Origin: Raffaelea ambrosiae
Lineage: Eukaryota; Ascomycota; Sordariomycetes; Ophiostomatales; Ophiostomataceae
NCBI GenBank assembly: GCA_002778195.1
Contig: PCDI01000005.1
Coordinates: 1,803,690 to 1,867,689, forward strand
Length of the DNA stretch: 64,000 bases
Reading direction: 5' to 3'
The first letter of the stretch is position 1, and each line of letters opens with the position of its first letter. The translations under genes were made by a program, and so were the position numbers. The notes below the pieces were generated by a model that did no database searches, was not told the DNA's origin, and worked only from the letters and a program-made list of their open reading frames with translations. This document shows positions 33,201-42,383 of the stretch, in pieces.

Positions 33201-33578
33201 CAGGCCGGGCTGGCCTGAAGAAACAGACTGTCCGTCGCCTTGGAGGCTGCTGGTAACGAGGCTTCCGGGTGTGTGCAGATAGTACCTGTCGTCGGATGGC
33301 CTGTCAATCTGCGGGCGAGGGTTCTTCGGGGACAGCGCCCATGTGTCTTGGCTGTGCTCTGGGGTGTGGAAGCGGCGGTCAGCGTGGTTTAGCTGGTCTA
33401 GCTGGTCGGGCTTGTCTGGCATGGCGGGTGGCGTTAGCTTCAGGCTACCGGTTGCTGTGTAATCAGGCACGGCAGACAGGCAGTCCGCTCCGCCAATGGG
33501 CGTGTCCGGTCTCGCGGCAGCGACTGGGGAGTGCAAAGTGCTTACCGTCGTGTTCCACGTAGTTGGCGTCCAGGCCAT
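30285..33578 (-). CDS. DUF3433 membrane protein
   Basis: This is a large fungal multi-pass membrane protein of unknown function, 1097 residues in one exon. The first about 480 residues are hydrophilic and low complexity, rich in Pro, Gly, Ser and Asn, with an Asn/Thr run near residue 310. The rest contains two copies of the DUF3433 type. The first starts with DSWIYLDKKHFSPQAQLVFP and a strongly hydrophobic helix (LGLLIVLCLLMIAGLMF). The second starts near VRYRYLPWCLRSSQVVGFVL. Each repeat has several membrane segments, including RILPQILAGIVLLYAQS in repeat 1 and SFLPALLGQIMYLLFCSLDLSMRILQPW in repeat 2. The length and two-repeat layout are normal for the family. Its start region lies beside GC-rich intergenic DNA. 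Location in the plasma or endomembrane system is inferred only from the helices. Confidence 0.9.
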   Translation of the reverse strand: MAWTPTTWNTTVSTLHSPVAAARPDTPIGGADCLSAVPDYTATGSLKLTPPAMPDKPDQLDQLNHADRRFHTPEHSQDTWALSPKNPRPQIDRPSDDRYYLHTPGSLVTSSLQGDGQSVSSGQPGLGPPFIPPAPTPPSGRTWTTDATSTTNNLYGPDRLYGRQLSTPGYGRGIYAAPAEQAAQATPRVAGHDQEIFGGFLSAIRPDSAGDLTERPVQGDTMASANPLNVAGTLATAFPGAAEHNFKDSLAREACNVTPGVDDTPYILYALDALTGNVPSSPSVVGESSSHASSGGGGGHNTSNINNTNSTNTDNTNNIDIYSSRHMYDEGQGYYGSIAPHGRGIDTAATAALPPPPALPQPVYAASPDRRRSVGLYGQSRGGDGSRVGFPEPGPGNPGNPIITTDPTGLRDDRHSHGLQGLGGDHSHVLPNGRSLHNEHGEHYLRTQQQPCDRQGSNASSLSTLVHTDALAARSSLPTGQLKDSWIYLDKKHFSPQAQLVFPSPDFKPAILRAPSLGLLIVLCLLMIAGLMFSAIYSEVHKGLVGYSGSIYGGQYFVFRILPQILAGIVLLYAQSVALAIVRIRPFARMEASGHVRPDNRNAAIFDSLYPRSFLWPQVLRVDPWQLSVPLVTIWLMNFAVPIQSALFSVVLVDDQWRWATVQGVAWTLVAFYVLLVVAAAMIAAYWRKRQTGLIWDPRSIADFVALASHSRTTEDYRGSELLSTRSELRKALHRRTMDKLGYWAWRDGRTSDTWHGIGTEVLEDAWLHQHAPDQRRDTPATPRWDAKRRPSGDETDVEAQTLSPHSEQVRYRYLPWCLRSSQVVGFVLTAFALLLALFIVSFLPSTSIRAGFPAQVRVVPAAGAFSGGNFLYSFLPALLGQIMYLLFCSLDLSMRILQPWAALSKNAGGVQPEASILADYAACLPLQSAWHAMRNRHWRVAGLSLMTTVFAFLPALAGGLFLALTIPSSGEVRMTPNMVLYGFVLALLVLYFLCLVALLPGRRDLRLPHAVTCIAEVLSFCTGDDLMREPAFKNARSKETLRSQLGVGPHASARSRWIFATGTFGDDRRLGIHRVRRYTELTNRPSGRRAPLMAAA

Positions 33579-34860
33579 GTTGCGTCATCCTCCTTGGGCC
33601 TCTGAGCAGTCCGCCGCTCTGGCAGCGCAACAACACAGCTGTGCAGATGGCTCAAAGGGCTGGTCTCGTCGGACGTGTCGAGAAGAGGACGTGAGCTCCA
33701 CACAGCGGGCGTGTTCGCACCTCTTCCTGTCTGCGGCGTGCAGTTCTGGCTGTCGTCTGTTTGGATGTCTGGTGTCTTGGCTCGGCAGTATCGTTTGGTC
33801 GGCCTCTGTGCTCCCTCTGTGGGTGTTGTCGTCGGTTCGTTATTGTTTCCTTGGTTCCCAGTCCGTTGCGAAAACACGGAAAGCCTGCATAATGCAGGAA
33901 AAGGCCCGGTGCCGCATTGTGCGCGGGCATCACTACGTAAAATATCGGCAGCATGTCGGGGCGGAAAGAGAAGGCTGGACTGTTGAGAGCCAGTCGTCCT
34001 AGTTTGGCTTAAAGGTGGTTGGTGTCCGAGCCAGCTTGTTAGCCAAAACACACGATACTACACCCGCCACGCCTGTTGCCTCAGTTGGCGTGGGCATCCC
34101 TGCCGGGTTGTGCCCCACTGTTGGTACTTTTAGCGCACTGTTTCAGCGAGGAGGCTGGCATTCAGGGAGCCTAGCACCCTAGCTCCCGCCCCCCCTAAAC
34201 GGGTAATAATATCACTGCAGTGGATATGCCGATCACGTGCTCGTCACGCCTTACACAACACTGGTGCTCACGATGCTCTTCAAACCTTGTTGTTGCAACC
34301 GTCTCAGAAGAGCCAGGTAGCTGAGCCAGATAGCTTTGGAATTCTTTTTAAGCATTATTTCCAATGTTTTAGAGCGAATATGCATATTTCAATGGAATGT
34401 TTTGGCCGGCTTCCACAGGCACCGAACGGAGGACCAACCACTCACCATAACAAACACGACTGTGTTGCAGATGGTTTGTCAATTTATCTCTGCTTTTTGA
34501 TTTAAGAGTTTTTGGGCTGTTAAGCTGTCGTCTACAAACTAACCAGTTGTTGAGCTGTATTGAGTTGTGGTCAGAGAAAATTCCCTAAGCCCCGCCATGG
34601 GATTCTATTCACTTCCGCCTCAGATCGGGACCAGCGCCAACGTCTCGGACTAGTCAGCGGTGTCGTCATTGTGGCTTCAGAAGAATGCTTGAAGGCCTAC
34701 TGGTGGCCTTTTTATCTGACCTCTTGTCGGGGACTGTCAACCTCAATCGCTGATACTTACTCGGCAAATCTCTCGCCAAGAAAGCAGTAACCGCCATTTC
34801 ACCTTCACCCCGTGCAAGCAGAAAATCAGCTCCAGGCATTACCAAAGTACCGCAGTAGAG
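33579..34860. other. Intergenic region
   Basis: This is the divergent region between the DUF3433 gene and the broken hydrolase. Short overlapping open frames only; nothing recognised. Confidence 0.6.
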
Positions 34861-35861
34861 ATGGAAAAAAAAGAATCGGTGGCGCTCAATTCTGGCGCAT
34901 CAACTTCATCTATATCTCAACACGGGGCAAAATCAATAAGAGAAGAGGCGCCGGTATCTGAGTCGAGATCAACGCAGGACAAGGTCTCTACTGCCCCAGT
35001 TGTTCTCATCCAAGGGGGCTTCCACTCCAGCAGCGTAAGCGTCCTCGTTAGACGTTTTCCCAGGACACTCCATTGTTTTTCTTTGCCCGTCTTCTCTCCT
35101 TTTTTTTTATAAAAAAAGGACTGTCATTCCTTTGCATCGGTGCCTTGTACTCACTAGCATCGTCAGGTGTGGTTGACGAAGCCAGACGGCCATCAGGGCT
35201 GGGCGTCCGCGTTTTTAGGCACGGGTTATGAAGTTGTCCTGTCGGACATCCCTCCAAGCAGCCGGTCATGTCCCAGTGCCCCATTCGATGCGGACAATCA
35301 TGTGCCAGAGCTCAAATTCCCAGATTTAGAATCCGTCGAAACAGAGCTAACTGCGCCCGAGAAAAAATGTGCAGTTGGCTGGTAATCAGCCCCCAGGCAC
35401 AACAAGTGGCCTGGAACTGGTCTTCGGGGGGACCCGTGTTTTACCAACTATTTTGCGTCTCTCAGACCGTCCATTGGTAGCCCCGAGAAACAGCAGAAAA
35501 TTGGCCAATATGCCATCACCAGCATATTGCGATGGCTCAATGTGCCATACTCACTCCTACTTGGAGAAGGCAGTGGCACAACAATGGCTTGGCTAGCAGC
35601 AGACGTTGTTCCCGAGCTCGTTGTTGGTGTTGTTGGTGTTGAGCCAGTGTACATTGGCTGCAACTCGCAAATCACGGCATTCGAGGTAATGGACACCTGT
35701 GCTTCCTTGAGACGAACAGTGACGCCATTGCGAAGTTCATCGTGTCTTGGCTACAGGACAACATCCCGTGCTTATATCCTGGCAATGGAAGTTTTCGGTC
35801 AGGGGAAGCTATACACGCAGATTGCCCATGCGACTACGTCACGGAGGGCTGCCGCAATTGA
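34861..35861 (+). pseudogene. Broken alpha/beta-hydrolase (esterase-like)
   Basis: The remains match a fungal/bacterial alpha/beta-hydrolase family. Exon 1 (34861-35034) ends at the beta-strand motif VVLIQGGFHSSS. An intron, 35035-35166, has good borders. Exon 2 continues VWLTKPDGHQGWASAFLGTGYEV, the expected next block, then KWPGTGLRGDP and the nucleophile elbow GEGSG (Ser catalytic). A TAA stop at 35383-35385 interrupts the frame between two conserved blocks. Just after VGVEPV (about 35650) the remainder of the core is missing. The sequence jumps, in another frame, to GIRGNGHLCFLETNSDAIA, the block with the catalytic His, and ends at a TGA at 35859. So there is a premature stop, an internal deletion of well over 100 codons and a frame change. 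A mis-assembly is possible but would not explain the stop. Confidence 0.82.
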
Positions 35862-36172
35862 TGGCCTATCCTGAGCCTGGGGGTACTGCTCCTCTGCCTC
35901 AACACAGCTCTGGATTCTCGGGACGCGACCAAAAGAAACCAAGTAATTTCCACCAGCCGGGGCAGTCAGTGATCAAGAATATCAACACTAGGTATCGTAC
36001 AGCCATCCGGGACATAGCCCGGGTCCAGGCTGTCTAAGGGTCTAGGAGGAGCGATCCGAATGCCCAGGGAAAGGCGGTGCAACTGTCAACAGCACCCTAC
36101 GAACTGTCTATCAGCAGCGACACCTGGCCGAGTCAGTACTATGCAGAGACCTTCCACAATACTGAAGGCATA

Positions 36173-37030
36173 ATGGAGAAGCTTCAGCCCACAGACAATC
36201 GGATCGCGTCTCTGCAGGCAATGGATTATGGGGACTGTGGAGTACTTGGCTTTCCCCAGGAAGGAACAGATGTGCCACTTCAGCTGGCAGAGCAGCATCC
36301 AATGTCCGCTGTGGCGTTCCAGCCTCAACAATCCCAGCAGTATCCGGTCATGTGTATGCAAGGTTCCGCGATATGCTACCCCGGCAGTGACTTTCGAAAT
36401 GCCACAACAGCATGGCCGGATATGATTCCGCCCTTGGCAATGGGAAGCGAGGACGAGGCTGTGAACATGGCTAGTTGGACTGGGGCCACATTCGGGGGGA
36501 ACTTCGAGAGCCTATCGACTCTGTCAAGCTCGGACAATCTGGATTTGTCGTCGGTCATACTCGCGGGCTATCCTCTGCCGCAGCCCGACCCCAAATCACA
36601 GATCCCAGAATCCACGCCATGTCACTCTTCAAGAGGGCAAATGGTGCCTTCGAAATTGGCGATTGATCTTACAAATGATGTGTTCAGTAGTGCCAGCCCC
36701 CTCGCCACGGAGATCAGGGGGGTCCGGAGCAGCCAGCAAGTGCAATGGCCCCTGGCAACACGGAATGCACAGCAGTCGCCGACTCACAACCCAAAACACG
36801 GTCCTAAGAGACGCGGGCGTAATGGCCGAGGTGGTAGTGGAGGCAGCATGAAACGAAAGCGTGACGACAGCTCGTCGGTGCCAATAAGTGACATTTCATC
36901 TCCGGCGCCGGGAAACCGGAGTCCTGGTAAACCGAACAAATCCGAGGAACGGGGGGTTGTTGCCGAAATCGTACGGGATTGCACGAGGTCACGCGGGATT
37001 GGACGAGACGGGAGCAACGCCAAGCAGTGA
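36173..37030 (+). CDS. Hypothetical protein with basic C-terminal region
   Basis: I do not recognise this 285-residue protein. It is rich in Ser, Pro and Gln, and has a cluster KHGPKRRGRNGRG followed by MKRKRDD near residues 205-235 that would serve as a nuclear localisation signal. No DNA-binding domain or enzymatic motif is visible. The frame is open from 36038, but the first ATG is at 36173. An upstream exon is possible: an open stretch beginning ATG at 35861 (MAYPEPGGTAPLP) ends near 36037 and overlaps the last bases of the hydrolase remnant. I could not find a convincing splice pair. It may be a gene fragment or an orphan gene. Confidence 0.45.
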   Translation: MEKLQPTDNRIASLQAMDYGDCGVLGFPQEGTDVPLQLAEQHPMSAVAFQPQQSQQYPVMCMQGSAICYPGSDFRNATTAWPDMIPPLAMGSEDEAVNMASWTGATFGGNFESLSTLSSSDNLDLSSVILAGYPLPQPDPKSQIPESTPCHSSRGQMVPSKLAIDLTNDVFSSASPLATEIRGVRSSQQVQWPLATRNAQQSPTHNPKHGPKRRGRNGRGGSGGSMKRKRDDSSSVPISDISSPAPGNRSPGKPNKSEERGVVAEIVRDCTRSRGIGRDGSNAKQ

Positions 37031-37807
37031 GGCCAGGCTGGCCGCTGATGTTTGTAGGTCTCGGGCTGTGTAGCTGGGAGCCATACGAGATTCTACAAAG
37101 GGAACAGGTCGTAAAGCCTGTTCGTTGCCCGGAGACAGGGCAGGCACTTCGGAGTTGAAAAGAATTGATCATGCCTGGGGCAGCAACGGCAAGATCAAGG
37201 GTATTGTGGCATCGGGTTTTTTCTCTTATGCGTCGCATGGGAAAAAGTCTGTCGAATCGATGCTAGCGAAGACAAGGGAATCTCCAGGCAAGAGTCCCGG
37301 GCGAGCAGGACGTGTGTGTGGCAACAGGTTGTTGATTGAAAGGGCAATTAAGGTTTGCGGGTCAGCAGAACGCACGGTAGGTACATAGTAGTTAGTGGCT
37401 AGTTAGCAACTAGTTACACCGCAATAATACCCTGGTGGCGGGGAAACTCGATGACTACTAAGCACACCCACAGTGCATCCCCCACCACGCATTAACTACG
37501 GTGTAGTGGCCGCCATAGTTGCGGGGTCAACTGGCCTCGTTTGCTGGTCTGCCAGTCGTGACGCAACAGGGAGCTCTCGCCACCATCCCCTGCATGCTGT
37601 GGCGGTGATCCTCCCCCCCCCGGTCCTCGTGACTGTGGCCTTCTTTGGACGTATTTAAAGTCTCGTCATTCGCTCTTGTGCGAGTCTGACCTGGCGGCTG
37701 CAGCCATTCCCTGCACATCAGACCAAATCCGCGCGCATTTCCAGAGTAGAGAAGCGTTCCGCCCACCACCACCAAACAACGTCGTCCCCCCACCCATCAA
37801 CGCAGCC
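37031..37807. other. Intergenic region
   Basis: This is the promoter of the RPEL-repeat gene. A copy of TACATAGTAG lies at 37382. Nothing else is recognised. Confidence 0.6.
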
Positions 37808-38297
37808 ATGGCCGATGAGAGCTCCAGCATTCCCGCCGTTGACGAGACACCCATCTCCCCGGTGCGGTCCAACGATCCCGTGCGCCGCAACTCGCTAGAA
37901 CACTACCTCCAGCATCGGCCCGACCGCGAGGAGCTGGTGCAGAGTAAGTTTGCCAAATGGGTCGCCGAGCGGGCTCATTCTTGTGACCGCTGTCGCTGCG
38001 GCCATTGTTTCGGCCATTGTTGCGGCCATTGTTGCGGCCGGGGTGGCTGACGTGTGTTTGCCGTTGTGCGTAGAAAACATCCTGCCGGCATCCAATGCCG
38101 CCCCCAGCCTGCAGGCCCAGCAGAAGGAGCTGGAGAAGAGCATGCGAGCCGATTCACTCAATGACAAGATTTCCCACCGGCCCTCGCCCGAGGAGCTGAT
38201 TAAGAAGGGGCTGCTAGACGAAGACCCACGCTCGCCCGAGGAAAAGTACGAGGAGGCTATCGAAGAGGAGTATGCCAAGCGAGAGGGAGGCGCCTAA
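37808..38297 (+). CDS. RPEL-repeat protein
   Basis: This is a small 119-residue protein with two RPEL motifs: RPDREEL at residues 37-43, within NSLEHYLQHRPDREELVQKNIL, and RPSPEEL at residues 81-87, within DSLNDKISHRPSPEELIKKGLL. In animals RPEL motifs bind monomeric actin; fungal members of this size are uncharacterised. The C-terminus is acidic and probably helical. One intron, 37944-38073 (GTAAGT...CGTAG), splits the first motif after VQ and restores QKNIL. The intron contains about three copies of GGCCATTGTTGC. The start at 37808 has a good context (AGCCATGG). Confidence 0.9.
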
Positions 38298-38941
38298 GCC
38301 TGGAAGTTCACGAGACAGGCATGTGCGTAGGCTATGAAGTTGGGTACGGGATGAAAAGAAAAGAAAGGAGAAAAGCACACACATATATATATATATATTT
38401 ACTCGGCAGGGTAGCCATGCTGGCCGGCCCGTCTGGACCGCCTGGTCTGGGCTACCAATGGTTTTTCGGTATAGTCACAATCTCATCCCTTTGGCTGCCT
38501 GGATCTATCCGCCGAGCCTGCTGCAGGTACAATCGGGGGCCACCCCAACGGGCCTGTCTGTACGCTCGCCCCCGCGTGTTCCGACCGATGACGTCTTTCT
38601 AATTACCAGGATGCAAACGAACGCAAGGCGGGTAAAAGGCAGGAGTGCATGGTAGAAAGACCCGTACAACCTGTAGTTGAGTGGTAACTATTGTATTGCA
38701 ACTGTTTCATTCTGAGACCTCGTGGCAACCTATGGCAATGGATGACTAGAACGCCGGTTCTATCCCAAAAATAACCCAATAGACTAATATACAGCTCCAA
38801 GGAAGGAAAACATATAATACAAGGCGCGAAGAGTATGCAATCCGACCCATTCCATGCCAGCCCAGGCCAATTCCGATTCCTCTCAGGTCCTCCCAATTTC
38901 CCACGGTCCCGGCATGTGCAAGCTAAGCCATACCATCCAGC
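38298..38941. other. Intergenic region between convergent genes
   Basis: This holds a short TA microsatellite near 38380-38398 and nothing else of note. Confidence 0.6.
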
Positions 38942-39361
38942 TCAGCGACTGTAGTATCGCGAAGCATCACGGTACTCTGTCCTGGGCTCCCCTCTGTCAT
39001 TGTTGCGTTGGTTGTAGTTGGTGACGCACACTTCCTGCTTCTTGGAATTCACCCGCGTCTTGGTTTCTGTTCTTTGGCCGCCTATCCCAGGAATGCCAAC
39101 ACTCAGTGGTCTGAAAGTAGAACGAGTAGGACACGCCGAAGGAACTGGTAACTCACCGGAAACGGGGTCACGGTACACAGCCTGCCGGGGATATGTCCCA
39201 GCGCTGCCGTTCCCAGAAGAAGACCCATCGCGTTCGTAACCATATGACGAGTGGCTGGACGAAGAGGTCCTAGAGGACGACGATGTCCCCGACGTGGATC
39301 GTCGGCTACTGGAGTAGTTGTAGGCAATAAAAGAGCCAGTGGAGGACGTGTAAGTAGACAT
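38942..39361 (-). CDS. Small Ser-rich hypothetical protein
   Basis: This 139-residue protein has an N-terminal half dominated by Ser, Thr and Tyr (SSSRRSTSGTSSSSRTSSSS). Its more ordered C-terminal half contains YRDPVSGELPVPSACP, then TRVNSKKQEVCVTNYNQRNN and ends RDASRYYSR. I do not recognise a domain. A GTGAGT...TTTCAG pair lies inside (about 39107-39152), but splicing it would bring a stop within two codons, so the unspliced model is preferred. Similar short Ser/Tyr-rich proteins are common in Sordariomycetes. Confidence 0.6.
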   Translation of the reverse strand: MSTYTSSTGSFIAYNYSSSRRSTSGTSSSSRTSSSSHSSYGYERDGSSSGNGSAGTYPRQAVYRDPVSGELPVPSACPTRSTFRPLSVGIPGIGGQRTETKTRVNSKKQEVCVTNYNQRNNDRGEPRTEYRDASRYYSR

Positions 39362-40587
39362 CTTTGCTGACAGGGTGAGGATCGGGTAGTAGCAGAGAAT
39401 GGACTCAACAGCAGACGTTGAGACAGGAAGCAGTGATGGGCAGACTGAGTGCAGACTTGAATGTCCAATAATGGCTTGCAGGAAATGGGAATGGTGTTGT
39501 TGGAACAGGAGGAAGACGAGTGCAAGTCAAAGAAGACGGGAAGCAGAAGCAGAAGCAGGGGAAGAAGAAAGAGCAGGAGCAGGAGCTCTACTTATAATTT
39601 ACGAGAACATCTACGACAAAGAGAAGGCTTCGGTTTCGCTAGGCTACCAGCTGCGGCCAGGGAAAGAGGCTTTGGGTCTTGCTTGGTGAAATCATGGCGA
39701 CTAGGGATTCCAGCGCAGGGAAGCAACTAGCGCAAAGGACGGTAGCAAGATCTAACTGCTACATAGCATGTAGATGCGCACAAATGCTGCAAGGCCCAGA
39801 CGAGTAGCTGCCACACCCATCAGGCAGCACATCCACTCACAAGGCAGCAGTGCGCCTCGACTGGCCATACAGACGACAGAGAGGCTAGCTCGCAAACACG
39901 GGGCCCGGTAACGAACCAGGGACCGGTCCCATTTCGACAAATTCGAAGTGCAAAAGGGTATCAGAGATAGTAGGAAAAGGCGCTCGAAGCTCGGAGTGTG
40001 AGGCAGGTCAAGTGGATGCCTGGTTTCCCGCATGGACCCGCAATCCGTGAGTCACTAAGTCGCAAATGGCACGAGAGCCCCTCAGAGATTGGGGTGCCTG
40101 GCGGTTCTTGTCGCGGTGGCAAATTTGCCTGCTCATCAGAACAAAGGCGCAGCCGTTTCTGCTCGTGGTGTGAGAAGAGACTCACTCATAGAGCTGCGCG
40201 GCAGTGGCAGCAGGGCGAGGCTGGGGCTGAGGTGCTCCGCTCCTTGCTGCCTGTAACTACGGCTGTTGCCAGATGTCGCCGGCTGGCCCAACTAATACGG
40301 GGCCCGTGCGGAGCTGCCTCGACGCCCACACCAGCATTAGCCAATGAGATGCACAGACTCGGCCAATGCGGTCTTCCTGTCATCTGTCCTCAGCTGTCTC
40401 ATCCAGGTTGTTGTGGCCCCGTTCCTCCCAGCCCCAAAGCAAAATATCCCCCCTCCTCTCCCCCAGCGAAGCCTCACAACCGCGAACTCCCACCGCGAAC
40501 TCCCACAGCGAACTCCCACAGCGAACTCCTACCACGAACTCCCACCGCCCATTACCCACCCCCCTCCCCACGCAGACACTTCCCAAG
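39362..40587. other. Intergenic region, divergent promoters
   Basis: This lies between the Ser-rich gene and the FKBP gene. AG-rich minus-strand leader at 39480-39600; a 13-bp repeat next to the FKBP start. No gene is recognised. Confidence 0.55.
40481..40545. repeat. 13-bp tandem repeat in the FKBP leader
   Basis: Five copies of a 13-bp unit, CGCGAACTCCCAC with small changes, end about 40 bp before the FKBP start codon and so probably lie in its 5' untranslated leader. Confidence 0.85.
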
Positions 40588-41626
40588 ATGTACGGCTTCG
40601 TCCTGTCTCTCACTGTCCTTGCCTCGGCCGCCGTTGGCGCGCTGGCCGCCGACCTGAAGATCGACGTCACGCTGCCGGTCGAGTGCGAGCGCCGCTCCCA
40701 AAAGGGCGACAAGATCCAGGTCCATTACCGGGGCACGCTCCAGTCCACGGGTGCCAAGTTCGATGCCAGTACGTCACACGCGCCGGCCCCAGCCGTGCAC
40801 CCCACACGCTGCGCAAACCGCATGGCGAATGACTCGGGCTGACCCAATTTACCCGCCTCCTTGCAGGCTATGACCGCGGAACTCCCCTAGGGTTCACCCT
40901 TGGCAACGGCCAGGTCATCAAAGGGTAGGCATTCTCGCACCAGCCGAGCGTTCTCCGCAAAGTGCAATGTGCAAGTGCAATGTGCGATTGCAACTGTGGT
41001 CCGCTGCTAACCGTGCCCGTGCCACCTCTGTAGATGGGACCAGGGTCTCTTGGACATGTGCATTGGCGAGAAGAGGTAACTAAGATGCGATCAGCCAATC
41101 CAGCAGCCGCTCGCCCCGGTCAAGCGTGCTGACATTCCCTCCCATGGTGCAGAACGCTCACAGTCCCGCCCGAGTATGGCTACGGCCAGCGTTCTATTGG
41201 ACCCATCCCGGCCGGTTCGACTCTCAGTATGTCTTGTTCTCCAGCCTGTGTTGGCCAGCCAAGAACAAGAGAGACTATGTATGCTGACTGCGTCGCGGCA
41301 AAGTTTTTGAGACGGAGCTTGTCGGCATCGCCGGCGTCCCGAAGCCCGAGACCATTATCACGAAGTCGGCCACCGAAACCTCGAGCTCCGAGCCCAGCGA
41401 GGCTGCCGAGTCCGCCGAGTCCGCAACTGAGGATAAGGCCGCCGAAGAGACTTCCGAGGTCGCAGAGACGGCTACTGAGGAAGCTGCTCCTGAGGAGACC
41501 GCCGAGGCGGTTGAGACTGCCGAGACTACGGAGGCTGCCACTGAAGTGTCCACCGAAGAGCCCACCGGGGCTACCGAGACTGCAGCGGCCAAGGACGACA
41601 AAGCCCCTGAGCACAACGAGCTCTAA
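40588..41626 (+). CDS. ER FKBP-type prolyl isomerase (FKBP2-like)
   Basis: This enzyme catalyses cis-trans isomerisation of peptidyl-proline bonds on secretory proteins. The 225-residue precursor begins with a signal peptide (cleavage probable after ALA, residue about 20). One FKBP domain follows: GDKIQVHYRGTL, FDASYDRGTPLGFTLGNGQVIKGWDQGLLDMCIGEKR, and [28 protein letters not shown]. Five exons join in frame: 40588-40768, 40867-40924, 41034-41075, 41153-41226 and 41304-41626. After the domain comes a tail of about 85 residues rich in Glu, Ala and Thr, ending in HNEL, which resembles the HDEL/KDEL retention signal. ER lumen residence is therefore likely. Typical FKBP2 proteins are about 135-140 residues, so the acidic tail is an addition, though similar tails occur in other filamentous fungi. 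Confidence 0.95.
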
Positions 41627-42050
41627 AGGCAAAGAGTCCGGCAGGCTTCTACGGGAAAGCCCTGGAGTTTCGGATTATTTTCCCCCAATCATCTTTATTT
41701 TCCGGGAAACAAAAATCCAAGCTCGTCGGCAGACCGGAGCATTCGCTGAAAGAGGCGCCTTTGTCATTGTTCTGCCCTGTATCTATTGTATTTATGGGTA
41801 AGATTTGGTCACGTCAGGGGCCTGGGATACGACTGTGTTCTCAGGACTTCGGCCTTAGTTGTGTCTCTCTTATTGTATTGATGAAATCGATTCCCACGTT
41901 GTATTTGATGGACCCCGTGAATGCGGTTCTGCATTTGTTAGCGCCCACTGGTAAACGCCGCCAACTACAGGGAATCAACAGTTCTCAGTGTAGCTACATC
42001 ATAGTACGGTGTACACACACTGTAAAGCAGGCCAAGTCGAAAAAATATAT

Positions 42051-42192
42051 AAAAATAAAAATAAAAATAAAAATAAAAATAAAAANNNNNNNNNNNNNNN
42101 NNNNNNNNNNNNNNNNNNNNNNNNNNNNNNNNNNNNNNNNNNNNNNNNNNNNNNNATAAAAATAAAAATAAAAATAAAAATAAAAATAAAAA
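42051..42192. repeat. AAAAAT microsatellite interrupted by a gap
   Basis: A perfect AAAAAT hexanucleotide array runs up to 42085 and continues from 42156 on the other side of the N block, so the gap itself is probably more of the same repeat. Confidence 0.9.
42086..42155. other. Assembly gap (70 N)
   Basis: Seventy undetermined bases lie inside the AAAAAT array. True length is unknown. Confidence 0.98.
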
Positions 42193-42383
42193 GGAAGCCG
42201 CCATCAGAGGCTCTTCGTCGTGTCGGTGAGCCTCCGAGCCCGTGCACGAGAAAACCATGCACCACAAAAGAAGGGAAAAAAGGCGATAAACGAACCGGAG
42301 CTGCGCCTTCTCTCGAGCAGGCAGGGGAGGACCAGAAGCCGAACCAAGGCCGCTCTGTACATGGCCCTGAGCAATTGGCGAGG

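Larger units (their letters stand above)
41627..42383. other. Intergenic region with microsatellite and gap
   Basis: This lies between FKBP and TRK, both plus strand. It carries the AAAAAT repeat and gap listed separately. No gene is seen. Confidence 0.6.

Noticed and set aside
39107..39152. Possible 46-nt intron in the Ser-rich gene
   Set aside because: Splice-like ends are present, but removing it brings a stop within two codons and deletes the ordered C-terminal part.
42009..42383. N-terminal extension of TRK through the AAAAAT repeat and gap
   Set aside because: The frame is open only because the repeat and undetermined bases lack stops; the encoded Lys/Asn/Ile run is not a plausible N-terminus.
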